From Paenibacillus_AB sp036577625 (GTDB taxonomy: Bacteria; Bacillota; Bacilli; Paenibacillales; NBRC-103111), in NCBI RefSeq assembly GCF_036577625.1, contig NZ_JARBDC010000044.1, positions 1 to 64,000 on the forward strand: a stretch of DNA of 64,000 nucleotides, given 5' to 3'. The position numbers and the translations under genes were made by a program. Below are positions 46,851 through 55,698 of this stretch, one piece after another. The notes beneath the pieces were generated by a model, which had not been told where the DNA came from, did no database searches, and saw nothing but the letters and a program-made list of their open reading frames with translations. Numbering within the stretch: the stretch's first letter is position 1; each line of letters opens with the position of its first letter.

Positions 46851-48191
46851 TTAATTCGCCTCGCGGCTCAGCGCCCATACCCGTTTATGGACGTTGTCCG
46901 GACGGGCCAGCCCGAGATTTTCCCTCAGCGTCCGGCCTTCGTACTCGGTGCGGAAAATGCCGCGGTTTTGCAGCTCGGGAACGACTTTGTCGACAAACGT
47001 TTGGAGCCCGCCCGGGAACACGGCCGGCAGCAGGTTGAAGCCGTCGGCGCCGCCCTCGCGCAGCCACGTTTCGATGAAGTCGGCGACCTGAACGACCGAG
47101 CCGGTAAACGTGGCGTGGCCGTGTCCGCCGTAGCTGCGGCTCAGAAACTGGCGGATCGTCATGTTTTCGCGGCGTGCCGCGTCGATGACGACTTCATGCC
47201 GGCTCGTAATGCCGACGTCGATCGAGCCGTACGGCTTCGCCTTGTCGACCGGAACCGGCGCGTCGAGCGGATAGTCCGCCAAATCGACGTCGAAGTAGCG
47301 GGACAAATACTTGAGCGACTTTTTCGCGTCGACGAGCGAATCGAGCTCGGCTTCCAGGTCTTTCGCTTCTGCCTCCGTATCGGCGACGATCGGGCCGAGA
47401 CCCGGCATGACGAGCAACTGGTCGGGGGTGCGGCCGTATTTGGCGAGCCGCGATTTGACGTCGGCGTAAAACTGTTTGGCCGCGCCTAACGTTTGCTGGG
47501 CGGTGAAGACGACTTCGCCGGTTTTGGCCGCCAGCTCCTTGCCGCCCTCGGACGAGCCGGCCTGCACGAGCACCGGGTACCCTTGCGGCGGACGCGGGAT
47601 GTTCAGCGGGCCTTTGACCGAGTAGTAGCTGCCCTTGAAGTTGATTTCGTGCACCTTGTTCGAATCGATGGTCGTATCGGCAGCCCGGTCGTACACGAGC
47701 GCGTCTTCCTCCCAGCTGTCCCACAGCTGCTTCGTCACCCGCACGAATTCGTCGCCGATCTCGTACCGCTTCGCCACCTCGGGATGGCCGGGCTTGCCGA
47801 AATTGTCGGCGTCCGCCTGCGAATGGCCGGTCACGATGTTCCAGGCGGCGCGCCCGCCGCTTATGTAGTCGAGCGAAGCGAATTTTCGCGCGACGTGGTA
47901 CGGATCGTTGTACGTCGTGCCGACCGTGGCGATGAGGCCGATATGCTTCGTCAAGGCGGCCAGAGCGGAGAGCAGCGTGAACGGCTCCAGCCTCCGTCCG
48001 AGGCCGGAGTAGTTGTCCGCCATGAACAGGCAGTCGAATAAGCCCCGCTCGGCGATGCGCGCCAGTTCCGCGTAATAGTCCAGCGTCAGGTCGAGCTTCG
48101 GGTTCGTCTGGGGATGCTTCCAAGCGCCGGCATGATGGCCGGCTCCGCGAATGAATACGTTCAAATGCAGCAGTTTGTTCGATTGCGCCAT
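46851..48191 (-). CDS. LLM-class flavin monooxygenase (NtaA/SnaA/DszA family)
   Basis: A 446-residue luciferase-like, FMNH2-dependent monooxygenase. It matches the nitrilotriacetate monooxygenase/DszA branch (HAGAWKHPQTNPKLDLTLDY early, ERGLFDCLFMADNYSG, then WNIVTGHSQADADNFGKPGH, quoted in part). Such enzymes oxidise small organics or organosulfur compounds with a partner flavin reductase; none is adjacent. The substrate is unknown. The start ATG at 48191 has GAGGTG upstream; the in-frame extension to 48428 is the transcribed leader. It diverges from an aldo/keto reductase whose promoter shares a 10-nt block with its own. Confidence 0.88.
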   Translation of the reverse strand: MAQSNKLLHLNVFIRGAGHHAGAWKHPQTNPKLDLTLDYYAELARIAERGLFDCLFMADNYSGLGRRLEPFTLLSALAALTKHIGLIATVGTTYNDPYHVARKFASLDYISGGRAAWNIVTGHSQADADNFGKPGHPEVAKRYEIGDEFVRVTKQLWDSWEEDALVYDRAADTTIDSNKVHEINFKGSYYSVKGPLNIPRPPQGYPVLVQAGSSEGGKELAAKTGEVVFTAQQTLGAAKQFYADVKSRLAKYGRTPDQLLVMPGLGPIVADTEAEAKDLEAELDSLVDAKKSLKYLSRYFDVDLADYPLDAPVPVDKAKPYGSIDVGITSRHEVVIDAARRENMTIRQFLSRSYGGHGHATFTGSVVQVADFIETWLREGGADGFNLLPAVFPGGLQTFVDKVVPELQNRGIFRTEYEGRTLRENLGLARPDNVHKRVWALSREAN

Positions 48192-48251
48192 TTCGTTGCA
48201 CCTCGCTTTTTTGTTTTGCGAACGACCGACCTTCAGATGAGCGGGAAACGC

Positions 48252-48289
48252 AAAAAACCGGACACAGCCGAGGCGGCATGCATCCGGTT
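48252..48289 (-). terminator. Leader hairpin with T run before the monooxygenase gene
   Basis: On the minus strand, arms AACCGGA/TCCGGTT (48289-48283 with 48262-48256) enclose an inner GCCG/CGGC stem, followed by six T. It lies in the 155-nt leader, 60 nt before the start codon, and could act as an attenuator. Confidence 0.58.
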
Positions 48290-48353
48290 GACCGGTTTGT
48301 TTTGTTGTCATTCTGGATCGTTTAAAATCGCGTATCCCGATGAGTTTAGTCGA

Positions 48354-48382
48354 AATATAGCACGGTTCCGGAGGGCTGTCAA
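48354..48382 (-). promoter_or_regulatory. Promoter of the monooxygenase gene
   Basis: On the minus strand, TTGACA (48382-48377) - 17 nt - TATATT (48359-48354). The spacer contains CCGGAACCGT. Confidence 0.85.
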
Positions 48383-48596
48383 CGGTGTTTTTGCGAAATT
48401 TCAAAACTCCGGAAAGGATCGATCGCAAGGCTTGGACAATCTTTTATGTTTCCAATCGGGCGATTGTTTGCAAAATAGGACGCGCATTTTTTTTCGCGGC
48501 AACGGCAAAGATCGGCCTTCATCTATGCGCCCGTTTCGAGGGGGCGTTCCGCGGTGGGAAACGGCCGGAATTGCGCGAATTGTCCAAACAATGCGG
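48383..48596. other. Divergent intergenic region
   Basis: 214 nt between the two promoters, without a supported gene. It is T- and A-rich in places (for example a T run near 48489) and could hold regulator sites. Confidence 0.4.
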
Positions 48597-48626
48597 TTGA
48601 CAACGTGCCGGAACCGTTGCTATAGT
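48597..48626 (+). promoter_or_regulatory. Promoter of the aldo/keto reductase gene
   Basis: TTGACA (48597-48602) - 18 nt - TATAGT (48621-48626). The spacer contains CCGGAACCGT, the same 10-mer at the same offset as in the divergent promoter. Confidence 0.82.
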
Positions 48627-48716
48627 AAGTGCCATCGAGAAGAAAAAAACTTAAAAACCTATCGGCTTAGTGTGATTTTATCTCGCGACGGCGAACCGAA
48701 GAGGAGGATGCGGCAA

Positions 48717-49721
48717 ATGGCCCATTATCGGCGATTGGGAAGAACGGGGTTGAAAGTATCGGAGGTCAGCCTCGGCACGATGGCGTTCGGACGGTGGATC
48801 GACGAGCGGGCGTCGGCGAGCGTGCTCGACGCGGCGCTCGACAGCGGCATCAACTTGATCGATACGGCGGACGTGTACGGCAAAGGGGCCGATCTCGGCA
48901 ATCCGGAGTCGATCGGCGAGTCGGAGCACATTCTCGGCAATTTGCTGAAGGAGCGGCGGCACCGGATCATCCTGGCGACGAAGGTGCACGGCCGCGTCGG
49001 CACCGGGGTGAACGACGCCGGGCAAAGCCGGTATCATATTTTCCGCGCGGTCGAAAACAGCTTGCGGCGGCTGCAGACGGACTATATCGATCTGTACCAG
49101 GTGCACCGGTTCGATCCGGAGACGCCGCTCGAGGAAACGCTCGGCGCGCTCGACGATCTCGTCCGCCAAGGGAAGGTGCGATACATAGGCGCCTCCAATT
49201 TCGCCGCATGGCAGTTGGCGAAGGCGCACGGCATCAGCAGCTTGCACCGGCTGCACCGGTTCGAGAGCGTTCAGCCGGAATACAGCCTCATTTCGCGCGA
49301 AATCGAGCGGGAGCTGATCCCGTTCGCCGAATCGGAGCGCGTCGGCGTCATCGTGTACAGCCCGCTCGGCCGCGGCATATTGACGGGCAAATACCGCGCC
49401 GGCGAAGCGCCGCCGGCAGATTCGCGCCTCGCGAAAGGCGAGAAGCGGCTCGAGCTGCTGCTGCAAAAAAGCCACAGCTTGACGCTGCCCGAGGCGCTGA
49501 AGCCGCTGGCCGACCGGCGCGGGCTGACGCTGGCGCAATTCGCGCTGGCGTGGGTGCTCAGCCGTCCCGGCATTACGTCGGCCATTCTCGGCGCGTCGAA
49601 GCCGGAGCAGGTGACGGCGGCGGCCGCGGCATGGCACGAGCGTCTCGGCGCGGAGGAGCTGCAGGAGGTGGACGACATTACGGCGAGCCTGGTTGCGCCG
49701 AAGCTCCCGGTTCACAGCTGA
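48717..49721 (+). CDS. Aldo/keto reductase
   Basis: A 334-residue NADPH-dependent reductase of the AKR superfamily (voltage-gated K+ channel beta-like/YghZ-type). The N-terminus RRLGRTGLKVSEVSLGTMAF is typical. The catalytic tetrad is visible as Asp/Tyr in IDTADVYGKG (about 50-55), Lys in LATKVHGR (about 84) and His in YQVHRFDP (about 128). The cofactor end has GASKPEQV. The substrate is unknown. ATG 48717 is 9 nt after GAGGAGG. It is monocistronic, closed by a terminator, and divergent from the monooxygenase. Confidence 0.93.
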   Translation: MAHYRRLGRTGLKVSEVSLGTMAFGRWIDERASASVLDAALDSGINLIDTADVYGKGADLGNPESIGESEHILGNLLKERRHRIILATKVHGRVGTGVNDAGQSRYHIFRAVENSLRRLQTDYIDLYQVHRFDPETPLEETLGALDDLVRQGKVRYIGASNFAAWQLAKAHGISSLHRLHRFESVQPEYSLISREIERELIPFAESERVGVIVYSPLGRGILTGKYRAGEAPPADSRLAKGEKRLELLLQKSHSLTLPEALKPLADRRGLTLAQFALAWVLSRPGITSAILGASKPEQVTAAAAAWHERLGAEELQEVDDITASLVAPKLPVHS

Positions 49722-49750
49722 TCCGAACCGGACAGCGACATCGACCGTTC

Positions 49751-49812
49751 AAACGGAGGCAGTCCAGCCCGTATTCCTGACGGAATGCGGCGGACGACCT
49801 CCGTTTTATTTT
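49751..49812 (+). terminator. Terminator after the aldo/keto reductase
   Basis: Arms AAACGGAGG (49751-49759) and CCTCCGTTT (49798-49806) with a long loop that can fold further, then TTATTTTTG. Confidence 0.68.
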
Positions 49813-49843
49813 TGCGACAAAGGTTTTGCTTGGAGGCGGACGT

Positions 49844-50953
<1,110 letters not shown>

Positions 50954-50987
50954 ACCGGGCCGGGAGAGCGAAAGGAGCGTGATTCGA

Positions 50988-53948
50988 ATGAGGCCGGGCG
51001 CTCGCAGCACGAAAGCGGTACTCATCCTCGCGGCAGCCGGATGGCTGGCCGCCTCGCAGCCGATTCCCGCGCCGTCCGCCGCGGCGGCGGAGTCCGCGCC
51101 GGCCGCGGCGACGGCCGATCGCGGGACGGAACGGGAGCTTGCCGCAGCGGACGGCGAGCCGCGCTTCGCCGAAGCGGCGGCGGAATGGGAGCGGCAGAGC
51201 GCGGGCAACGCGACCGTATCCGCAGCCGCAGGCGCGGCTCAGCTGACCGCCGTCTCCGACGCGGCGCGGATCGCGATCGGCGATTATGCGGGCAAGACGG
51301 GCGTGCTCGTCTGGAAGACGGCCGGCGCCGGCTGGTTCGAGCTGCGCGTCGACGTGCCGGAAACCGCCCTGTACGAAATCGCCGTATCGTACCGCCCCTT
51401 GACCGAGGACGGCGGCGCCGGCCCGATCCTGTGGGACGTTACGGTCGACGGAAAGCGGCAGTTCGCCGAATCGTCCCGGACGGCGCTGTACCGGACGTGG
51501 CGGGACGTCCGGCCGATCGTGACGAACGAAGACGGGGACCAAATACGTCCGCGGTCGAAAGACGTCTCGGACTGGTCCGAAAAAGCGCTCGTCGATTCGT
51601 CCGGCGCGTACGCCGAGCCGCTGCAGTGGCATTTCGCCAAAGGGAGCCATGTCGTCCGGTTCGCCGGAGCCGAGCCGGTCGCGGTCGAACATATCCGGCT
51701 ACGGCCGAAGACGATCGTCGCGCCATACGCGGAAGTATCCGCCGCCTATCCGGACGATCCGCCGGCGAAGGCGCCCGCCGTGACGATTCAGGCCGAGCAG
51801 CTGGACGGCAAAAACGATACGGCGATCAAGCTGTACTCCGACCGCAACCCGCGCACCGTGCCGCGCGCCAAAGGGCGCATTACGTACAATACCGTCGGCG
51901 GCGTTCGCTGGGTCGAGCAAAACCAGGAAATTACGTGGACGTTCGAAGCGCCGGAGGACGGCAACTATCGGATCGGCTTCCGCACGCTGCAAAACGCGGT
52001 ATCGCAAAAAACGTCGTTCCGCACCGTCCGCATCGACGGCCAAGTGCCGTTCCGCGAATGGCTCGCCTACGGCTTCCCTTATGCCGCCGGCTGGAAGGGC
52101 CGGGTGCTCGGCGAGCCGGACGGCAAGCCGCACCTCGTCCGGTTAAGCAAAGGGACGCATACGCTGTCGCTCGCCGTCACGCACGCCCCCGTCGAGCCGT
52201 TGATCGCCGGCATCGAGTCGCTCATCCGCACGCTCGACGCGATCGACTGGGAGCTGCGGTCGCTGGCGGGGCCCGTCGTCGACCGGAACCGGACGTGGAC
52301 CATGGAGCGCGATTTTCCCGGACTGACGGAGAAGCTGGAGCGGACGGCGGTCGCCATGGAGGAGCTGTCGGCGCAGGCGATCCGCGTAAACGGAAGCAAA
52401 GATTCGATCAGCCAAGGGCTGCTCGCGACGGCGAAAGATATCCGGACGCTGCTCCGCAAGCCGGAGGACATTCCGTACAACGTCAAAGAAATCGGTGCGA
52501 TGCGGGACAAGTTCGGCACGTTTATCGAAACGCTGCTGAAGCAGCCGCTTCAGCTCGACGAAATTTATATCGTGCCGGAAAGCGCGCCGATGCCGGCGGC
52601 GGAGGCGTCGCTGTGGAGCCGCATCCGGGGCGGTCTCGCCAACTTCGTCTATTCGTTCGACGGCCGGGACAGCATGACGAAGCTGGACGACGGCAAGCTG
52701 AACGTCTGGGTGCAGCGGGGCAGAGATTACGTCGATCAGCTGCAGCAGCTAGCCGACGAGAAGTTTACGCCGGATACCGGCATCCGGGTGAAGGTGAACC
52801 TGATGGCGAATCCGGAGCTGCTGCTCATGTCGAACGCGGCCGGCGTGCAGCCGGATATCGCGCTCGGGCTGGCGCAGGATTTGCCCGTCGATTTGGCGAT
52901 TCGCGGCAGCTTGACCGATTTGACGCGGTTTGCCGATTTTCGTTCGTTCTACGACCGGTTCAGCCCCGGCTCTTGGCTGCCGCTCGCGTACGACGGAGGG
53001 TACTACGGCGTGCCGGAGACGCAATCGTTTCAGGTGCTGTTTTACCGCGACGATATCATGAAAAAGCTCGGTCTGGCCGTACCGCAAACGTGGGAAGACG
53101 TGTACGACCTGCTGCCGACGCTGCAGCAAAACGACATGAATTTTTACGTCAATCCGAGCCAATTTTCCCACTTTTTCTATCAGAATAATGTGGAATTTTA
53201 CGAGCCGAACGGCTTGAAAACGGCGCTCGACAAGCCGGAATCGTTCCGCGCGTTCAAGCAGTGGACCGATCTGTTCAACACGTACGCCGTCGAGCGCGAA
53301 GTGCCGAGCTTTTACCAGCATTTCCGCGACGGAACGATGCCGATCGGCATATCCGACTACAACATGTACGTGCAGCTGGCCGCCGCCGCGCCGGAGCTGT
53401 CCGGCCGATGGAGCATCGCACTCATGCCCGGCGTGAGGCAGAAGGACGGCACGATCAGCCGCTGGGCGGGCGGAGGGCAGCGAACGGGCGTCATATTCGC
53501 GAAATCGCGCAAGCAGGAGCAGGCGTGGCGGTTTTTGACCTGGTGGCTGTCGGCCGACATTCAGCGGCAGTACGGCGCCGATTTGGAGGCGGTGAACGGG
53601 GTCGCCTTCCGCTGGAACACGTCCAACGTGGAGGCGTTCGCCCGGCTTCCCTGGAAAAGAGAGGATGCGCAGGTGATACTCGGTCAATGGAAATGGTACA
53701 AGGACATTCCGAACGTGCCGGGAGGCTACTTCCTGGAACGGGAGACGAACAACGCCTGGGTTCGGACGGTCGTCGGCACGACGAACTACCGGGCTTCGCT
53801 GGAGCAGACGGTGCGGGACATCAACCGCGAGCTGCGCCGGAAGCAGGAGGAGTTCGGCTTTATCGACCGCGACGGCAACCGGGTGAAGCCGCTGGACATT
53901 CCGGTCGTCTCGCAGCCGTGGGAAGGAACGGACCGCTATGTGGAGTAA
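50988..53948 (+). CDS. Giant solute-binding protein with N-terminal beta-sandwich modules
   Basis: A 986-residue protein. A signal peptide (about 1-40) lacks a lipobox cysteine. Residues 50-270 and 270-420 look like two carbohydrate-binding-type beta-sandwich modules (segments such as TWTFEAPEDGNYRIGFR). A helical linker follows (420-540). From about 560 a family 1 solute-binding domain begins (NVWVQRGRDYVDQLQQLADE) with GYYGVPETQSFQVLFYRDDI. It probably binds a glycan with the modules and passes ligands to the permeases. ATG 50988 follows AAAGGAG. Its end overlaps the next gene by 11 nt. Confidence 0.82.
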   Translation: MRPGARSTKAVLILAAAGWLAASQPIPAPSAAAAESAPAAATADRGTERELAAADGEPRFAEAAAEWERQSAGNATVSAAAGAAQLTAVSDAARIAIGDYAGKTGVLVWKTAGAGWFELRVDVPETALYEIAVSYRPLTEDGGAGPILWDVTVDGKRQFAESSRTALYRTWRDVRPIVTNEDGDQIRPRSKDVSDWSEKALVDSSGAYAEPLQWHFAKGSHVVRFAGAEPVAVEHIRLRPKTIVAPYAEVSAAYPDDPPAKAPAVTIQAEQLDGKNDTAIKLYSDRNPRTVPRAKGRITYNTVGGVRWVEQNQEITWTFEAPEDGNYRIGFRTLQNAVSQKTSFRTVRIDGQVPFREWLAYGFPYAAGWKGRVLGEPDGKPHLVRLSKGTHTLSLAVTHAPVEPLIAGIESLIRTLDAIDWELRSLAGPVVDRNRTWTMERDFPGLTEKLERTAVAMEELSAQAIRVNGSKDSISQGLLATAKDIRTLLRKPEDIPYNVKEIGAMRDKFGTFIETLLKQPLQLDEIYIVPESAPMPAAEASLWSRIRGGLANFVYSFDGRDSMTKLDDGKLNVWVQRGRDYVDQLQQLADEKFTPDTGIRVKVNLMANPELLLMSNAAGVQPDIALGLAQDLPVDLAIRGSLTDLTRFADFRSFYDRFSPGSWLPLAYDGGYYGVPETQSFQVLFYRDDIMKKLGLAVPQTWEDVYDLLPTLQQNDMNFYVNPSQFSHFFYQNNVEFYEPNGLKTALDKPESFRAFKQWTDLFNTYAVEREVPSFYQHFRDGTMPIGISDYNMYVQLAAAAPELSGRWSIALMPGVRQKDGTISRWAGGGQRTGVIFAKSRKQEQAWRFLTWWLSADIQRQYGADLEAVNGVAFRWNTSNVEAFARLPWKREDAQVILGQWKWYKDIPNVPGGYFLERETNNAWVRTVVGTTNYRASLEQTVRDINRELRRKQEEFGFIDRDGNRVKPLDIPVVSQPWEGTDRYVE

Positions 53949-54834
53949 GCTGTGGGCGTCGCGAATGTCGTATTTGTTTATCGCGCCGTTCATGCTGGTC
54001 TTCGTCGCCTTCATCGTCGTCCCGGTCGTTACGGCGATCGGTCTCAGCCTTACGTATTACAACGCGGTTTCGTCCCCCGTTTTTATCGGCTGGAGCAATT
54101 TTCAATACTTGATATCGCAAGATTTGCTGTTTCTGAAATACGCGCTGCCGAACACGTTCAAGTTCGCCGTCATCGTCGGCCCCGGCGGCTATGCCGCGGC
54201 GTTCGCGCTCGCCTGGCTCATCTCGATGCTCGGCCCGGGGCTGCGCAAATGGGTCGCGCTGGCGATGTATACGCCGTCGCTGACGGTCGGCATCGCGATG
54301 ACGATCATTTGGCTGCCGATGCTTTCCGGAGACCGGATCGGCTATTTGAACAGCTTCCTGCTGAACCAGGGATGGATCGACGTGCCGAAGCTGTGGGTGA
54401 CCGATCCGAAGCTGCTGATGAACTCGATGATCGGCGTCACGCTCTGGTCGAGCATGGGCGTCGGCTTTCTCGCCATGCTGGCCGGCATTCTGAACGTCGA
54501 TCCGATCTTGTACGAGGCCGGCAAAATCGACGGCATCCGCAGCCGGCTGCAGGAGGTGTGGTACATCACGATTCCGTCGATGAAGCCGCAAATGCTGTTC
54601 GGCGCCGTCATGGCGATCGTCACGACGTTCAAGACGGGAGCGATCGGCGTCGAGCTGTCCGGCAAAAATCCGACGCCGGAATACGCCGGCCACCTGATCG
54701 TGAACCATATTCACGACTACGGCTTCATCCGGTTCGAGATGGGCTACGCGGCCGCCGTTTCCGTCTTTTTGCTGGCGCTGATGTACGTCTCGAACCGACT
54801 GAGCTGGCGGTTGTTCGGGACGAAGGAGGGATAA
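53938..54834 (+). CDS. ABC sugar permease (MalF/UgpA type)
   Basis: A 298-residue inner-membrane permease with six predicted transmembrane segments and the coupling EAA-type loop (EAGKIDGIRSRLQEVWYITI). It overlaps the end of the giant binding protein by 11 nt, and the second permease starts 2 nt after its stop, so the three should be translated together. Confidence 0.92.
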   Translation: MWSKLWASRMSYLFIAPFMLVFVAFIVVPVVTAIGLSLTYYNAVSSPVFIGWSNFQYLISQDLLFLKYALPNTFKFAVIVGPGGYAAAFALAWLISMLGPGLRKWVALAMYTPSLTVGIAMTIIWLPMLSGDRIGYLNSFLLNQGWIDVPKLWVTDPKLLMNSMIGVTLWSSMGVGFLAMLAGILNVDPILYEAGKIDGIRSRLQEVWYITIPSMKPQMLFGAVMAIVTTFKTGAIGVELSGKNPTPEYAGHLIVNHIHDYGFIRFEMGYAAAVSVFLLALMYVSNRLSWRLFGTKEG

Positions 54835-54836
54835 GC

Positions 54837-55685
54837 GTGAAACGAAAATGGCGTCCGTCCCGGCTCGCGCTCGTCGTCTTTTTGCTGCTGTTTTCCGCCT
54901 TCATGCTGCTGCCGATCGCGTACATGTTCAATCACGCGTTCAAGCCGCACCACGAGCTGTTCGTCTATCCACCGAACTTTTTCGTGCGGGAGCCGACCGT
55001 TCAAAACGTTATCGAGCTGGCTTGGGTGACGTCGAATTCGATCGTGCCGCTGTCGCGCTATTTGTTCAACAGCGCGATCGTCTCGCTCGCCACGGTCGCG
55101 CTGGCGACGGCGACGAGCGCCCTGTGCGCGTACGCGCTCGCCAAGCACGTGTTTCCGGGCCGCGCGTTCATCTTCGCGTCGATCGTGCTCATGCTCATGT
55201 TCGCGCCGGAGGTGGTGCAAATTCCGCGCTACCTTGTCGTCAGCGGCCTCGGCCTGATGAATTCGTACTTCGGGCATATTCTGCCGATGCTCGCCATGCC
55301 GGTCGGCGTCTTCCTGCTCAAGCAGTTTATGGAGCAAATTCCGAACGCGCTGCTCGAATCGGTGCGGCTGGACGGAGGGAACGAATGGACGGTTTTTACG
55401 CGCATCGTCGTTCCGATCTGCATGCCGGCCGTCGCAACGGTCGCGATTCTCGCGTTCCAAGGCTCGTGGAGCAACGTGGAAACGTCGTCGTTTTTCATGC
55501 AGGACGACGAGATGAAGACGTTCCCGTTCTTCCTGTCGACGCTAACGAACAACCTCGCGAACAACGTCGCGCGCCAAGGGGCGGCCGCGGTGGCGGCGCT
55601 CGTCATCCTCGTGCCGAACTTGATCTTTTTCGTCGTCCTGCAGCGAAGAGTCATCGATACGATGGCGCATTCCGGCATCAAATGA
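54837..55685 (+). CDS. ABC sugar permease (MalG/UgpE type)
   Basis: A 282-residue permease with six predicted transmembrane segments and the EAA-type loop ESVRLDGGNEWTVFTRIV. The GTG start at 54837 is 6 nt after GGAGGG and 2 nt after the partner permease stop; the upstream open frame in this phase is the partner read in another frame. It pairs with the permease at 53938. Confidence 0.92.
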   Translation: MKRKWRPSRLALVVFLLLFSAFMLLPIAYMFNHAFKPHHELFVYPPNFFVREPTVQNVIELAWVTSNSIVPLSRYLFNSAIVSLATVALATATSALCAYALAKHVFPGRAFIFASIVLMLMFAPEVVQIPRYLVVSGLGLMNSYFGHILPMLAMPVGVFLLKQFMEQIPNALLESVRLDGGNEWTVFTRIVVPICMPAVATVAILAFQGSWSNVETSSFFMQDDEMKTFPFFLSTLTNNLANNVARQGAAAVAALVILVPNLIFFVVLQRRVIDTMAHSGIK

Positions 55686-55698
55686 GGAGGTGGACAGC

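Noticed and set aside
48354..48626. Divergent promoter pair as an invertible phase switch
   Set aside because: The arms are short and imperfect, both ends already point outward so inversion would change little, and no recombinase is near.
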